Assembly: GCF_037974355.1 (NCBI RefSeq)
Contig: NZ_CP150235.1
Span: 1,302,001 to 1,366,000 of the forward strand
Source of the DNA: Paenibacillus sp. FSL R5-0517
GTDB taxonomy: Bacteria > Bacillota > Bacilli > Paenibacillales > Paenibacillaceae
DNA: 64,000 bases
Reading direction: 5' to 3'
Shown: positions 26,950-35,198 of the stretch, one piece after another
Layout: each line of letters starts with the position of its first letter
Numbering within the stretch: the stretch's first letter is position 1
Notes under the pieces: model-generated
Told to the model about the DNA's origin: nothing
The model's input: the letters and a program-made list of their open reading frames with translations, nothing else
Database searches by the model: none
Made by a program: the position numbers and the translations under genes

Positions 26950-27924
26950 TTAACGAATGACTGTATCCAGTGGTTTCAGATTCGCTTCAATCTCAGCGCG
27001 GCGTCCTTCGAGGAATGGAGGCAGCGCCAATGATTCTCCCAGATGCTCCATTTCTTCGTCTGTATCAAATCCCGGACCATCGGTTGCAAGCTCGAACAGA
27101 ATCCCGTTTGCTTCACGGAAATACAGGGAGCGGAAGTAGAAACGATCTACAAAACCGGAGTTAGGGAATTGGAAGTTATGAACCCGTTCCACCCATTGTT
27201 TCAGTTCTTCTTCATTGTCCACGCGGAATGCAACATGGTGTACGCTGCCACGTCCTGGACGTTCTTGGGCAAGGTCATTTCGTTCTTCCACATGCACCTC
27301 GGAGCCGCTACCACCCTCACCGGATTCAAAAACGAGTACATCAGGCTGACCAGGAGTGAAGGCAGGATAACTTCCTTTCGCTCTGAAACCAAGCAGTTCG
27401 GTCAGAACCGGAGCGGTAAGGGAAGCATCTTTTACCGTAAGATGGATGGGACCAAGACCTACAATGCCATATTCAGCAGGCACAGGACTCTGATCCCATG
27501 GTTTACCCCCAGCAACACCTGCATTGTTTTCATCCGAGACCAGAATCAGACGTTGTCCTTCAAAGTCTGTGAACGAGAGCGTGGCACGACCACCGCGTTC
27601 CACAATCTCTCCATGCGGGACTTCGAATTCGTCAAAACGTTGCTGCCAGTACGTAAGTGCCGCATCATTTGGAACGCGCAGTGATGTTGCCGAGATGCTG
27701 TTCACACCTTCACGCGTCTGTCCAGCCATCGGAATCTCGAAGAAGGTAAGTTCTGTACCTGGATTGCCTTTCTCATCGCCATAGAAGAGATGGTAGACGG
27801 ACACGTCATCCTGGTTGACTGTTTTTTTGATTAGGCGCAGACCCATGACATTGGTGTAGAAACGATAGTTCTGATCGGCATGTGCTGTTAGCGCGGATAC
27901 GTGGTGAAGTCCTTTGATTTGCAT
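26950..27924 (-). CDS. VOC-family ring-cleaving dioxygenase (MhqO/MhqA-like)
   Basis: 324 residues containing two vicinal-oxygen-chelate domains. The N-terminal IKGLHHVSALTAHADQNYRF and the second-domain LGPIHLTVKDA supply metal-ligand histidines; the later segment GRGSVHHVAFRVDNE and the C-terminal GILFELATDGPGF supply the other His/Glu. Length and sequence fit the hydroquinone/catechol-type dioxygenases of the Bacillus MhqO/MhqA group, which remove quinone-like toxicants. Start ATG 27924 has AGGAGG at good spacing. No MarR-type MhqR neighbour is seen. Confidence 0.85.
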   Translation of the reverse strand: MQIKGLHHVSALTAHADQNYRFYTNVMGLRLIKKTVNQDDVSVYHLFYGDEKGNPGTELTFFEIPMAGQTREGVNSISATSLRVPNDAALTYWQQRFDEFEVPHGEIVERGGRATLSFTDFEGQRLILVSDENNAGVAGGKPWDQSPVPAEYGIVGLGPIHLTVKDASLTAPVLTELLGFRAKGSYPAFTPGQPDVLVFESGEGGSGSEVHVEERNDLAQERPGRGSVHHVAFRVDNEEELKQWVERVHNFQFPNSGFVDRFYFRSLYFREANGILFELATDGPGFDTDEEMEHLGESLALPPFLEGRRAEIEANLKPLDTVIR

Positions 27925-28165
27925 AATAATTCCTCCTAGTTCAATTGAACAAATTTTGAGTTTATTTAAAATGATTTCCGTTTAAGAAAGTTACTAACTT
28001 TTAGTTTGTTTTGGTTCTGAATTTATCTTAACATAAAGATATTTAAATTACAATGCTTATTTAGAATTCCAACTGGACAGCTCTTTCATTCAATGGCAAA
28101 ATGAAAAAGTTAACATTAAAGAGAGATAATGTAGCTGAGATGTTTGCAAAGGAGAGAAGAGATGC

Positions 28166-28927
28166 ATGGCGTATCCACCATGGCTGGACCCTTATGATGC
28201 AGAGCCGTTTATCCTGTTCTCCACTTCACATATCGTAACCATTAGCTTAATTGCATTAATTATTATGCTATTGTTTTTGCTACGACACCGTCTTCGATCT
28301 TGGTCAGAAGGGGCCCGCCGCAAACTGCGGATTGTTCTGGCCTGTATCATGTTTACCTGTGAAATCGTGCTGCAAATCTGGTATGTGTACGGCGACGTAT
28401 GGAGCCTGCAGACGTCACTACCACTTGAACTATGCAGTCTGTCTTTGTTATTATCGGCATTGTTACTACTGACACGCAGTCGACTGTTGCATTCTGCACT
28501 GCTGTTTGCAGGCATTGCTGGAGCTCTTATGGCGATCCTGACTCCTAATCTGGGTTATGGTTATGCACATTTTCGATTCATTCAATTTTTCGTTGCTCAT
28601 GCCTGTATCATTCTGGCTTTACTATACATGACCTGGGTGGAGCAGCTGCGACCTAGCTGGAGATCTGTAGCAGGTTCGATGATATTTGTGAATTTGGCAG
28701 CACTCATTGTATACGTTGTAGATGTTTTGCTTGACGCAAATTACATGTTTTTGAGATACAAGCCGAGTACACCCTCAGTGCTTGATATGTTAGGTCCGTA
28801 TCCCATGTACATCCTTGGGGAAGAGATGCTTGCGCTAGTCTTGTTCTCGCTGATGTACGTCTTGTTCTTTGCCATTCCAGACCGAATGAAGGATCGTGTG
28901 AAAAAGAATAAAAGCTCCGCGATATAG
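28166..28927 (+). CDS. TIGR02206-family integral membrane protein (YwaF-like)
   Basis: 253 residues, about seven predicted membrane spans. Characteristic segments are the N-terminal FILFSTSHIVTI, SLPLELCSLSLLLSALLLL in the middle and YKPSTPSVLDMLGPYPMYIL near the C-terminus. These match the YwaF/TIGR02206 family, whose function is unknown. Start ATG 28166 follows AAGGAGAG. Confidence 0.85.
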   Translation: MAYPPWLDPYDAEPFILFSTSHIVTISLIALIIMLLFLLRHRLRSWSEGARRKLRIVLACIMFTCEIVLQIWYVYGDVWSLQTSLPLELCSLSLLLSALLLLTRSRLLHSALLFAGIAGALMAILTPNLGYGYAHFRFIQFFVAHACIILALLYMTWVEQLRPSWRSVAGSMIFVNLAALIVYVVDVLLDANYMFLRYKPSTPSVLDMLGPYPMYILGEEMLALVLFSLMYVLFFAIPDRMKDRVKKNKSSAI

Positions 28928-28978
28928 GGATAATCCTTGTAGTTGCATCTGCACCGAATTATAAACTTCCTATACATG

Positions 28979-29026
28979 AAATATCCCGCAGTAATCTGAC
29001 CGGATCAGATCGCTTGCGGGATATTT
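28979..29026. terminator. Bidirectional terminator
   Basis: AAATATCCCGCA pairs with TGCGGGATATTT between the convergent ywaF-like and SDR genes. Confidence 0.8.
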
Positions 29027-29066
29027 GGGCGTTGTCCCTGTATTGGGCCAACGTATATGGATATGT

Positions 29067-29861
29067 TTATCCACGGAGCAGAGATTCCGCACCATCCACG
29101 TAGATTCGTGTACCTGTAACATGAGAGGCTTCATCAGAAGCAAGGAACAGAACGAGGTTAGCGACTTGCTTCGACGTTCCAGGTTCGCCCTTAAGCGGAT
29201 GTTCATGACCCTCAGGGAATTCAACTGGAATCTGTACTTCTTTCAGATCATCGGACGGGTAGGTGTTATCATCAATGTTGGTATCGATGGCACCTGGGCA
29301 GACGGCATTAACACGGATCTTATAACGAGCCAGCTCCAATGCAGCCATCTTCGTAAATGCAGTTTGTCCTGCTTTGCTGGAAGCGTATGCAGAGAATCCG
29401 ATTCCTGAGAAAACCCGGTTACCGTTGATGGAACTGGTGATTATGATGCTGCCACCATGTTCTTTCAGATGAGGGATGGCATATTTGACGGTTGCGAAGG
29501 TTCCGCGCATGTTGATCTCCATCGTCTGGTCCCAGTCCTCCATTTCCATCGTTTCAATCGGAGCCATCGTTCCGTTGATGCCGGCATTCGCAAATATGAT
29601 ATCCAGCTTGCCCGCTTCAGCCGCAGCCTGATTGATCGCCTTCTGCACTTGGTCCGGTTTGGAGATATCACATTCGATCACATACGCTTCTCCGCCAGCC
29701 TTTTCAATCGTCTGTTTGGTTTCCTCTGCAGTTTCCGGTGTACGATCCAACATGTAGACTTTGGCTCCATGCTCGGCAAAGCGAATGGCGGTAGCTTGCC
29801 CAATACCCGAGCCCCCTCCAGTTACTATTGCAACTTTGCCTTCCAAACGTTGTTCAGTCAT
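29067..29861 (-). CDS. Short-chain dehydrogenase/reductase
   Basis: 264 residues of the classical SDR family. NAD(P)-binding motif VTGGGSGIGQA (residues 14-24), ANAGINGT (the NAG motif), the active-site Ser in SSINGNR and the YASSK motif (Y-x3-K) are all visible, with the PGAID segment after them. Start ATG 29861 has GGAGGG at eight-nt spacing; the open frame runs five codons further. Substrate is not determinable. Confidence 0.9.
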   Translation of the reverse strand: MTEQRLEGKVAIVTGGGSGIGQATAIRFAEHGAKVYMLDRTPETAEETKQTIEKAGGEAYVIECDISKPDQVQKAINQAAAEAGKLDIIFANAGINGTMAPIETMEMEDWDQTMEINMRGTFATVKYAIPHLKEHGGSIIITSSINGNRVFSGIGFSAYASSKAGQTAFTKMAALELARYKIRVNAVCPGAIDTNIDDNTYPSDDLKEVQIPVEFPEGHEHPLKGEPGTSKQVANLVLFLASDEASHVTGTRIYVDGAESLLRG

Positions 29862-29950
29862 CTCTGATCCCTCCATGAGTTAGAATATCGTTGTACCTTC
29901 TACTTCTACATACCCGGCTCAAGACTGGTGAATCAATATGTGTCCATATC

Positions 29951-29984
29951 AAAAAAACAGGACCGCAAGGCGGCCCTGTCCTGT
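29951..29984 (-). terminator. Terminator of yqkE
   Basis: On the minus strand ACAGGACAGGGCC pairs with GGTCCTGT-type bases and ends in a seven-T run. Confidence 0.7.
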
Positions 29985-30069
29985 GAGCAGATCGGCTTCA
30001 TGATCTGTCGGCTTGCAATATTATTTTGGCATGTGGGAGGTAGTAGACACCTTCAGATCATGCCCTGGC

Positions 30070-30333
30070 TTACTTATGTTTCTTCCAGTCCATCGCGCTG
30101 TTATTCAGCAGATATTCGAAGTCGTTATCCCGGCGCTTCTGTTCCGCTTGGCGAGCTTCTTCTGCTTGCTGGCGTTCCTTCTCTTTAAGTGCCGCCTCGG
30201 CAGCCTTCGCCTCATCTGCCTGAGCTTTCAGCTTCTCCAGCACATCACTGCTAAGCAGATCTTTCAGTGTTGTGGGTTTATCCTGTGCTACTGCCGCTTT
30301 GGGAGCAGGAGTGCGTTTCTTGGATTTTGCCAT
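30070..30333 (-). CDS. yqkE: YqkE-family small charged protein (DUF3886)
   Basis: 87 residues. The basic N-terminus (MAKSKKRTPAPK) is followed by KPTTLKDLLSSDVLEKLK and a long Lys/Glu/Ala-rich helix (residues 30-70), then the conserved FEYLLNNSAMDWKKHK end. This is the layout of Bacillus YqkE, of unknown function. Cytoplasmic, probably coiled coil. The ATG is preceded by AAAGGAG. Confidence 0.8.
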   Translation of the reverse strand: MAKSKKRTPAPKAAVAQDKPTTLKDLLSSDVLEKLKAQADEAKAAEAALKEKERQQAEEARQAEQKRRDNDFEYLLNNSAMDWKKHK

Positions 30334-30533
30334 AGGAAAATCTCCTTTCCAAACATGAATCAGGTTCCATTTATCGTACAGTAGTCATAGTATATCAGGT
30401 TCCCGTAAAGCATTCCATGAATCTGCGGAACAAAAGCAGGAAAATGAGGGTTGCATGGCGAATGAATTCGGGTATAAAATCATATACTATTACCGATACT
30501 GCGACTATTCCCTGGAGAAAGGAGTCGTTGTTC

Positions 30534-30644
30534 GTGGAAGTAAACCGTGGTTTACTGAAAGGGCTTGCATGGGGTGTTGCCTTTAGCTGCCCGTTATGGA
30601 TTGCGATTGTCGGCTGGTTACGTTTGATGGGATGGATGTATTGA
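30534..30644 (+). CDS. 36-residue single-span membrane protein
   Basis: GTG 30534 follows AAAGGAG at nine-nt spacing. The peptide has a short charged N-terminus (MEVNRGLLKG) and one hydrophobic span (WGVAFSCPLWIAIVGWL). A good terminator follows at 30714. The upstream part of the open frame has no start site. Small YqxA/sporulation-type membrane peptides of this size are common in Bacillales, but no family is recognised. Confidence 0.55.
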   Translation: MEVNRGLLKGLAWGVAFSCPLWIAIVGWLRLMGWMY

Positions 30645-30713
30645 GGATGATGCCGGAAGAGGTCATTTTATATAAAGTCAGATATGTAACCGCTATCATT
30701 AATATTATTAAAT

Positions 30714-30757
30714 AAAGCTCTGCCTTGTGACATTCGCACAGGACAGAGCTTTTGTTT
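30714..30757 (+). terminator. Terminator of the 36-residue gene
   Basis: AAAGCTCTG with TGTG pairs with CACA and CAGAGCTTT, followed by TGTTTG. Confidence 0.75.
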
Positions 30758-30817
30758 GTTCAGACTTCATTAACAAGTCATAACCATGGATTATCATCCG
30801 TTTGGCAAGGATGTTAA

Positions 30818-31468
30818 TTAAGGCATTTTTACCGGTTCTGGATATTCCAGACCGTGGGTATCTACCGTAACTTTTTTCATAACTTGATCCTTAACGGGTT
30901 TGTCACCTTCACCTATTTCCTGAGCTGCAATTCCATCAACAACTTCCATGCCTTCAGTAACCTTGCCAAAGGTGGCATATGAATTATCCAGGTAATCCGC
31001 ATCTGCTAACATGATGAAAAATTGGGAGCCTGCAGAATCCAGATTATCCGATTTACGTGCCATCGAAATGATTCCCCGAGTATGATTCAGGTGATTTTTG
31101 TGACCATTGGAAGTGAACTCCCCTTTGATTGTATAACCTGGGCCGCCCGAACCGTTGCCCTCTGGATCTCCACCCTGAATCATGAAGCCCGGAATGACCC
31201 GGTGAAAGATCAGGCCGTCATAGAACCCTTTATTGGCAAGGGAGATGAAGTTATACACTGTGTTGGGCGCAATCTCCGGATAGAGCTCAATAACGATCTT
31301 TTGACCATCCTGCATCTCAATAGTTGCCACAGGGTTTGGACCTTCAGGTGCGGCTGGCACCGGCGTTTGCTCGGCACTGGACGCAGGGCGCCCGCAACCA
31401 CTAATGACGATAAGCAGCATCGCAAGAACGAGCGATACTGCGGTTGTTTTTTTCCACCGTAAAGACAT
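30818..31468 (-). CDS. Peptidyl-prolyl cis-trans isomerase lipoprotein (cyclophilin type)
   Basis: 216 residues. The signal ends in the lipobox VISGC (Cys near residue 25), so it is a membrane-anchored lipoprotein on the outer face. The cyclophilin domain follows: FISLANKGFYDGLIFHRVIPGFMIQGGD in pieces, GIISMARKSDNLDSAGSQFFI and YATFGKVTEGMEVVD. It likely helps folding of exported proteins. Start ATG 31468 has AAGGAGG at nine-nt spacing; the long upstream open frame overlaps the divergent gene and is not used. Confidence 0.9.
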   Translation of the reverse strand: MSLRWKKTTAVSLVLAMLLIVISGCGRPASSAEQTPVPAAPEGPNPVATIEMQDGQKIVIELYPEIAPNTVYNFISLANKGFYDGLIFHRVIPGFMIQGGDPEGNGSGGPGYTIKGEFTSNGHKNHLNHTRGIISMARKSDNLDSAGSQFFIMLADADYLDNSYATFGKVTEGMEVVDGIAAQEIGEGDKPVKDQVMKKVTVDTHGLEYPEPVKMP

Positions 31469-31724
31469 GAAAACGTTCCTCCTTGCATCTCTGCATGATA
31501 TATTTTCTCCAAATCGTATTTGGATATTTACCCAACTATCATACCGTTTTTGTGGACAGAATGGCAATGTAATACGTGTAGTTGTGGTGAACAAGGGATG
31601 GCCTTCATGGAATGATGGGTGTAAAATAAGGAAAATGCTTCCGCATCGGGGACGTACGGGTCTGTTCCGTCCGCTCCAATATACGGCAGTCCCGGCGTCA
31701 GTAACGGAAAGGACGTGCGGGTAT

Positions 31725-32939
31725 ATGAACTTCTCGTGGAAGCGAAATCTCATCATATTATGGATTGGTGTATTTTTTTGCAGCACGGCGTATTCGATCT
31801 CAATTCCATTTCTACCCCTGTTTCTAAGTGCTGACTTGGGGGTTCGTGATCACCTGGAGTTATGGTCGGGACTTGCCTTCGGCATTACGTTTCTCGCGAG
31901 TGCGCTCGTGTCTCCGTTCTGGGGTTCGCTGGCTGATAAATACGGGCGCAAACCTATGCTCATCCGGTCAGGATACAGCCTTGCCGTCTTGTATCTTATC
32001 AATTATTTCGTGCAGGACCCCTATTCGCTAATTGTTGTTCGATTGTTTCAGGGTCTGCTTGCAGGGTTTGTTCCAGCAGCAATTGCCCTGGTAGGCACCA
32101 ATACACCTGAGGAGAAGACCGGTTATGCACTGGGTATTATGTCTACTGCTGGAGCCACTGGCGGTATTATTGGACCGTTAATTGGTGGCGTGGTGAGTCA
32201 CTATTACGGCAACCGGAATGCATTTTTGTTTTCGGCAATTGTTGTATTGGTATCAGCTATTATTGCAACCTTTTGGGTAAAAGAAGAGAACTTCAACCGA
32301 AATAAAGCTCGTTCCCATGTCATGGATGACATTCGTGAAGCGAGAGCGAATCGTGTGTTTATGACGGTGCTTGGCATGATGGGCATATGTACGTTCTCCG
32401 TTATGATTCTGGAGCCACTTTTGACGGTCTATGTGATGGAAATGGGTGTTCAGCCTGATCGTGCCTCACTTAGCTCAGGTATTATTTTCTCGGCGGTGGG
32501 GGTAGCAACAGTTATTATGGCACCGCGTTGGGGCAAGATTGGTACAAGGATCGGATACGGTAAAGTGCTGATCATTGGACTGGTTGGCGGGGCTGTAGGC
32601 AATCTTCTACAGTTCTTTACAACAGGTTATATCGCATTTGGCATTTTGCGATTCGTGTATGGTCTATTCTTTGCAGCTGTATTTCCGGCCATTAACGCCA
32701 TGATTGTGCAGGCTACCGCATCAAGTTTCAGGGGAAGGGCTTTTAGTCTGAACCAGTCCGCTGCCCAGATCGGGACGATGGCGGGACCAATTATTGGTGG
32801 CGTTCTCGGTGGCTGGTTGCCAATACGCTGGATATTTATCATTAATGGACTTGCGCTGATCATCACTGCGATTGTAGCAAAGTGGTCGGGATTGGATCAC
32901 AAACTGCCTGGAACAGGCAAGATTTCCGCTAAGCGGTGA
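31725..32939 (+). CDS. MFS multidrug-type efflux transporter
   Basis: 404 residues with 12 predicted membrane spans. The loop 2-3 motif reads GSLADKYGRKPMLI and the antiporter-type motif C region GGIIGPLIGGV is present; a related GTMAGPIIGGV occurs in the second half. This fits the drug:H+ antiporter DHA1 group of Bacillus (Bmr/YwoG-like). Start ATG 31725 (MNFSWKRN) is chosen by homology of the N-terminus; AAAGGA lies about 11 nt upstream. Divergent from the PPIase gene. Confidence 0.88.
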   Translation: MNFSWKRNLIILWIGVFFCSTAYSISIPFLPLFLSADLGVRDHLELWSGLAFGITFLASALVSPFWGSLADKYGRKPMLIRSGYSLAVLYLINYFVQDPYSLIVVRLFQGLLAGFVPAAIALVGTNTPEEKTGYALGIMSTAGATGGIIGPLIGGVVSHYYGNRNAFLFSAIVVLVSAIIATFWVKEENFNRNKARSHVMDDIREARANRVFMTVLGMMGICTFSVMILEPLLTVYVMEMGVQPDRASLSSGIIFSAVGVATVIMAPRWGKIGTRIGYGKVLIIGLVGGAVGNLLQFFTTGYIAFGILRFVYGLFFAAVFPAINAMIVQATASSFRGRAFSLNQSAAQIGTMAGPIIGGVLGGWLPIRWIFIINGLALIITAIVAKWSGLDHKLPGTGKISAKR

Positions 32940-33014
32940 CCGCTGGAGCAGCCATTAAAAACGGAAATCCTTGAAGTTAAAAGGATATTTAGAAATAAGA
33001 TAAGCATTCTATAA

Positions 33015-33067
33015 AGAATCAAAGAGAGATGGCGCTGTAATCATGCAGTCGTCATCTCTCTTTGATT
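33015..33067 (+). terminator. Terminator of the MFS gene
   Basis: GAATCAAAGAGAGATG pairs with CATCTCTCTTTGATTC. Confidence 0.75.
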
Positions 33068-33135
33068 CAGATAGAGGAATATAAGTCACATGTTTATAAC
33101 ACATTAATCCCAATCTGATCTCGGAAGCTTGGAGA

Positions 33136-33558
33136 TTACTTAACGCGCTTGGAAATGGGATGATCCTTATTCATTTCCAGTAGGTCCCACAAATTTCCAT
33201 ACAGATCTTTAAATACAGCTACTGTTCCATAAGATTGTTCTTGGGGAGCTCTAACAAATTCGATCCCTTTAGTGACCATCTCATTATAATCTCTCCAAAA
33301 ATCATCAGTGTTTAGAAACAAAAATACCCGACCACCAGCTTGGTTACCAACAAATGGCTCTTGCTCAGGTTTAGATGCTCTGGCAAGTAAGATTGTAGTA
33401 CCAACAGAGCCAGGAGGAGAAACCACGACCCACCGTTTATCTTGTTCCGGTTGATATATATCTTCAACTAATGTGAAGTTCAACTTTTTTGTATAAAATG
33501 CGATTGCTTCATCATAATCTTTCACAACCAATGCAATATGTACGATAGACTGAATCAT
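33136..33558 (-). CDS. VOC-superfamily (glyoxalase-like) protein
   Basis: 140 residues in a single VOC domain: SIVHIALVVKDYDEAIAFY at the N-terminus, and the C-terminal metal-ligand region VFKDLYGNLWDLLE. Such proteins are glyoxalase-, dioxygenase- or resistance-type enzymes; the specific role is not readable. Start ATG 33558 follows GAAGGAG at nine-nt spacing, rather than the ATG 24 codons upstream. Confidence 0.8.
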   Translation of the reverse strand: MIQSIVHIALVVKDYDEAIAFYTKKLNFTLVEDIYQPEQDKRWVVVSPPGSVGTTILLARASKPEQEPFVGNQAGGRVFLFLNTDDFWRDYNEMVTKGIEFVRAPQEQSYGTVAVFKDLYGNLWDLLEMNKDHPISKRVK

Positions 33559-33731
33559 ATAATCAATCTCCTTCACTACCCGTAATAACTTTTGTAATAT
33601 GTATCTTTTATAATAATAATGGAAGGGCAATTTTTTGACTATACTGTCATGTCAGCAATCAGGGATTAAACGTCAAAGAAACCCCTTTTCAAGAGGTTTC
33701 TGTAAGTCTGGAATTATCATTGTCCAAGTGA

Positions 33732-33926
33732 TTATTGACCATCCGAAGAGGGCTTGCGAGAAGCCTTCTCTTTAGGAATGGCATGCTCCACCGCATCACG
33801 TTGATCCTCATCCTCAAGTGCTTCGGGGAAGGAATCCTCAGTGAACAGTCCGAAGTCCGGGTCAATATCCCTTTCGGTCACAAGATTATCCGGTTCATGC
33901 GTATGTTTGTCGCGATCTTCCTTCAT
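33732..33926 (-). CDS. Small acidic hypothetical protein
   Basis: 64 residues, rich in Asp and Glu (ERDIDPDFGLFTEDSFPEAL, then EDEDQRDAVEH). No membrane span or signal. Start ATG follows GAGGAGGTG. Third gene of a possible small-protein group on this strand with the genes at 33966 and 34458. Function unknown. Confidence 0.6.
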   Translation of the reverse strand: MKEDRDKHTHEPDNLVTERDIDPDFGLFTEDSFPEALEDEDQRDAVEHAIPKEKASRKPSSDGQ

Positions 33927-33965
33927 CGTGTATGCACCTCCTCATTCAGGATGTCATAACTGCCG

Positions 33966-34337
33966 TTAACGTCGTGGTGGAACATCGTTCTCGGGTTTGG
34001 CATCTGCACCAGCACCATTGAGCAGATCAGTACCATGCAGTGCGTCCGGATCGGGGGCAGCAGGATCAACTGGACTGTTTGGTTGCAGCAGGTCTGCATC
34101 CGGTACAGATTCCAGCGGTGTCTCCGCCAAACGTGAATCCAATTCCGGCTCGTCCACAGCCGTTGCGGCTACGGGTGCAAGATCCGCATCTTCCGTTACA
34201 ATCCGTCTGCCGGAAACTTCATCAAAGGTATCCATATCGCCTTCCGGGACTTCCGTCTCTGGCGGAATATCGCGGAACCTCTGATAACGGTCATAATAGC
34301 GGTCGCTCTCTTCGTTACTAATTGGTTTGTCAGACAT
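33966..34337 (-). CDS. Small acidic, proline-rich hypothetical protein
   Basis: 123 residues, starting MSDKPISNEESDRYYDRYQR, then disordered, acidic and Pro/Ala-rich, ending NDVPPRR. No recognised domain. Start ATG 34337 has GGAAGTG upstream and is preferred to the frame start three codons earlier. 39 bp upstream of the next small acidic gene, suggesting co-transcription. Confidence 0.65.
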   Translation of the reverse strand: MSDKPISNEESDRYYDRYQRFRDIPPETEVPEGDMDTFDEVSGRRIVTEDADLAPVAATAVDEPELDSRLAETPLESVPDADLLQPNSPVDPAAPDPDALHGTDLLNGAGADAKPENDVPPRR

Positions 34338-34457
34338 GAATAACACTTCCTTTCATTGTTGGTTGCCCAAGCTTCTCTACCCCGTAGTTACCCAAAGCGC
34401 TATTGTTGTAATCTTGCACATTTTATTATCCCCGGGGTTTGCTACGATATGAATGCC

Positions 34458-34619
34458 TTAGAATTTAGGGAATACATATTTAACCAGGAAGTATAAGAAT
34501 CCGAAAAAGATTATCACATAAGCGGCATATTTAATAAATGTGGAAGCGACCATACTTGAATCCGATTTATGCTGAACATCCTTATGTTCCACCTCAACTG
34601 TACGATGCGGCTCATTCAT
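34458..34619 (-). CDS. 53-residue single-span membrane protein
   Basis: Read directly on the minus strand: ATG 34619 after AAGGAGATGATTGCA; the frame gives MNEPHRTVEVEHKDVQHK, a short linker, then STFIKYAAYVIIFFGFLYFL and ends VKYVFPKF-stop. The charged N-terminal half and one C-terminal transmembrane helix point to a tail-anchored membrane peptide. First of three small genes on this strand. No family recognised. Confidence 0.7.
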   Translation of the reverse strand: MNEPHRTVEVEHKDVQHKSDSSMVASTFIKYAAYVIIFFGFLYFLVKYVFPKF

Positions 34620-34764
34620 TGCAATCATCTCCTTAGCGTGTTTGTTTGCTTTGAGAAACCATTACACCTGAAGCAAAGGATTGAATCTCGGTCACCGTTT
34701 TTACAGCTTTTCCTGTTTTGCCTATGTTATGATTAAGCTTGAATATGTAAGGGAGGGGTCTCAA

Positions 34765-35046
34765 GTGGACTGGTTCACACTGGGCAATATGATTACACGC
34801 ATCCGTATCGGGCAAAAGGCGTCTACACCCGGTTTCTCCCGTACCGTCATCCGTCGTCCGGACGGTTTATTTTGGGTAGGCGGAATATGGTCCGGACAAG
34901 TTGTACAGTTGCGGGATTTCCTTTTTTCCGATATATGGACCATCTATGATGATGAGGAAACAGAGCAGTGGCTTGAATTCCGCAGTCAAGTTGAACAGAA
35001 AGAACGGGAAATGATAGAGAACCAGTTCGAAGACTTGCGTGATTAA
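34765..35046 (+). CDS. Hypothetical cytoplasmic protein
   Basis: 93 residues from GTG 34765, preceded by GGGAGGGG at six-nt spacing. It begins MDWFTLGNMITRIRIGQKA and ends in a charged helix QVEQKEREMIENQFEDLRD. Well-formed codon use and ribosome site support coding. No family recognised. Confidence 0.65.
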   Translation: MDWFTLGNMITRIRIGQKASTPGFSRTVIRRPDGLFWVGGIWSGQVVQLRDFLFSDIWTIYDDEETEQWLEFRSQVEQKEREMIENQFEDLRD

Positions 35047-35198
35047 TCATATATGCATAACAATAAAATGGAAATAAAACTATAAATCGACTTAAATGTG
35101 AAATTTCATTTTATCTAAGAAGGTGACGTGACAAATGGTGGCGAATGATAAATGAGAGAATCTAAGATAGGGAAAATTGGAACTTTGAGGTGCTGTGA

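Noticed and set aside
30685..30698. TGTAACCGCTATCA, a good match to the CcpA cre consensus
   Set aside because: It lies downstream of the 36-residue gene and upstream of its terminator, with no gene to control; probably chance.
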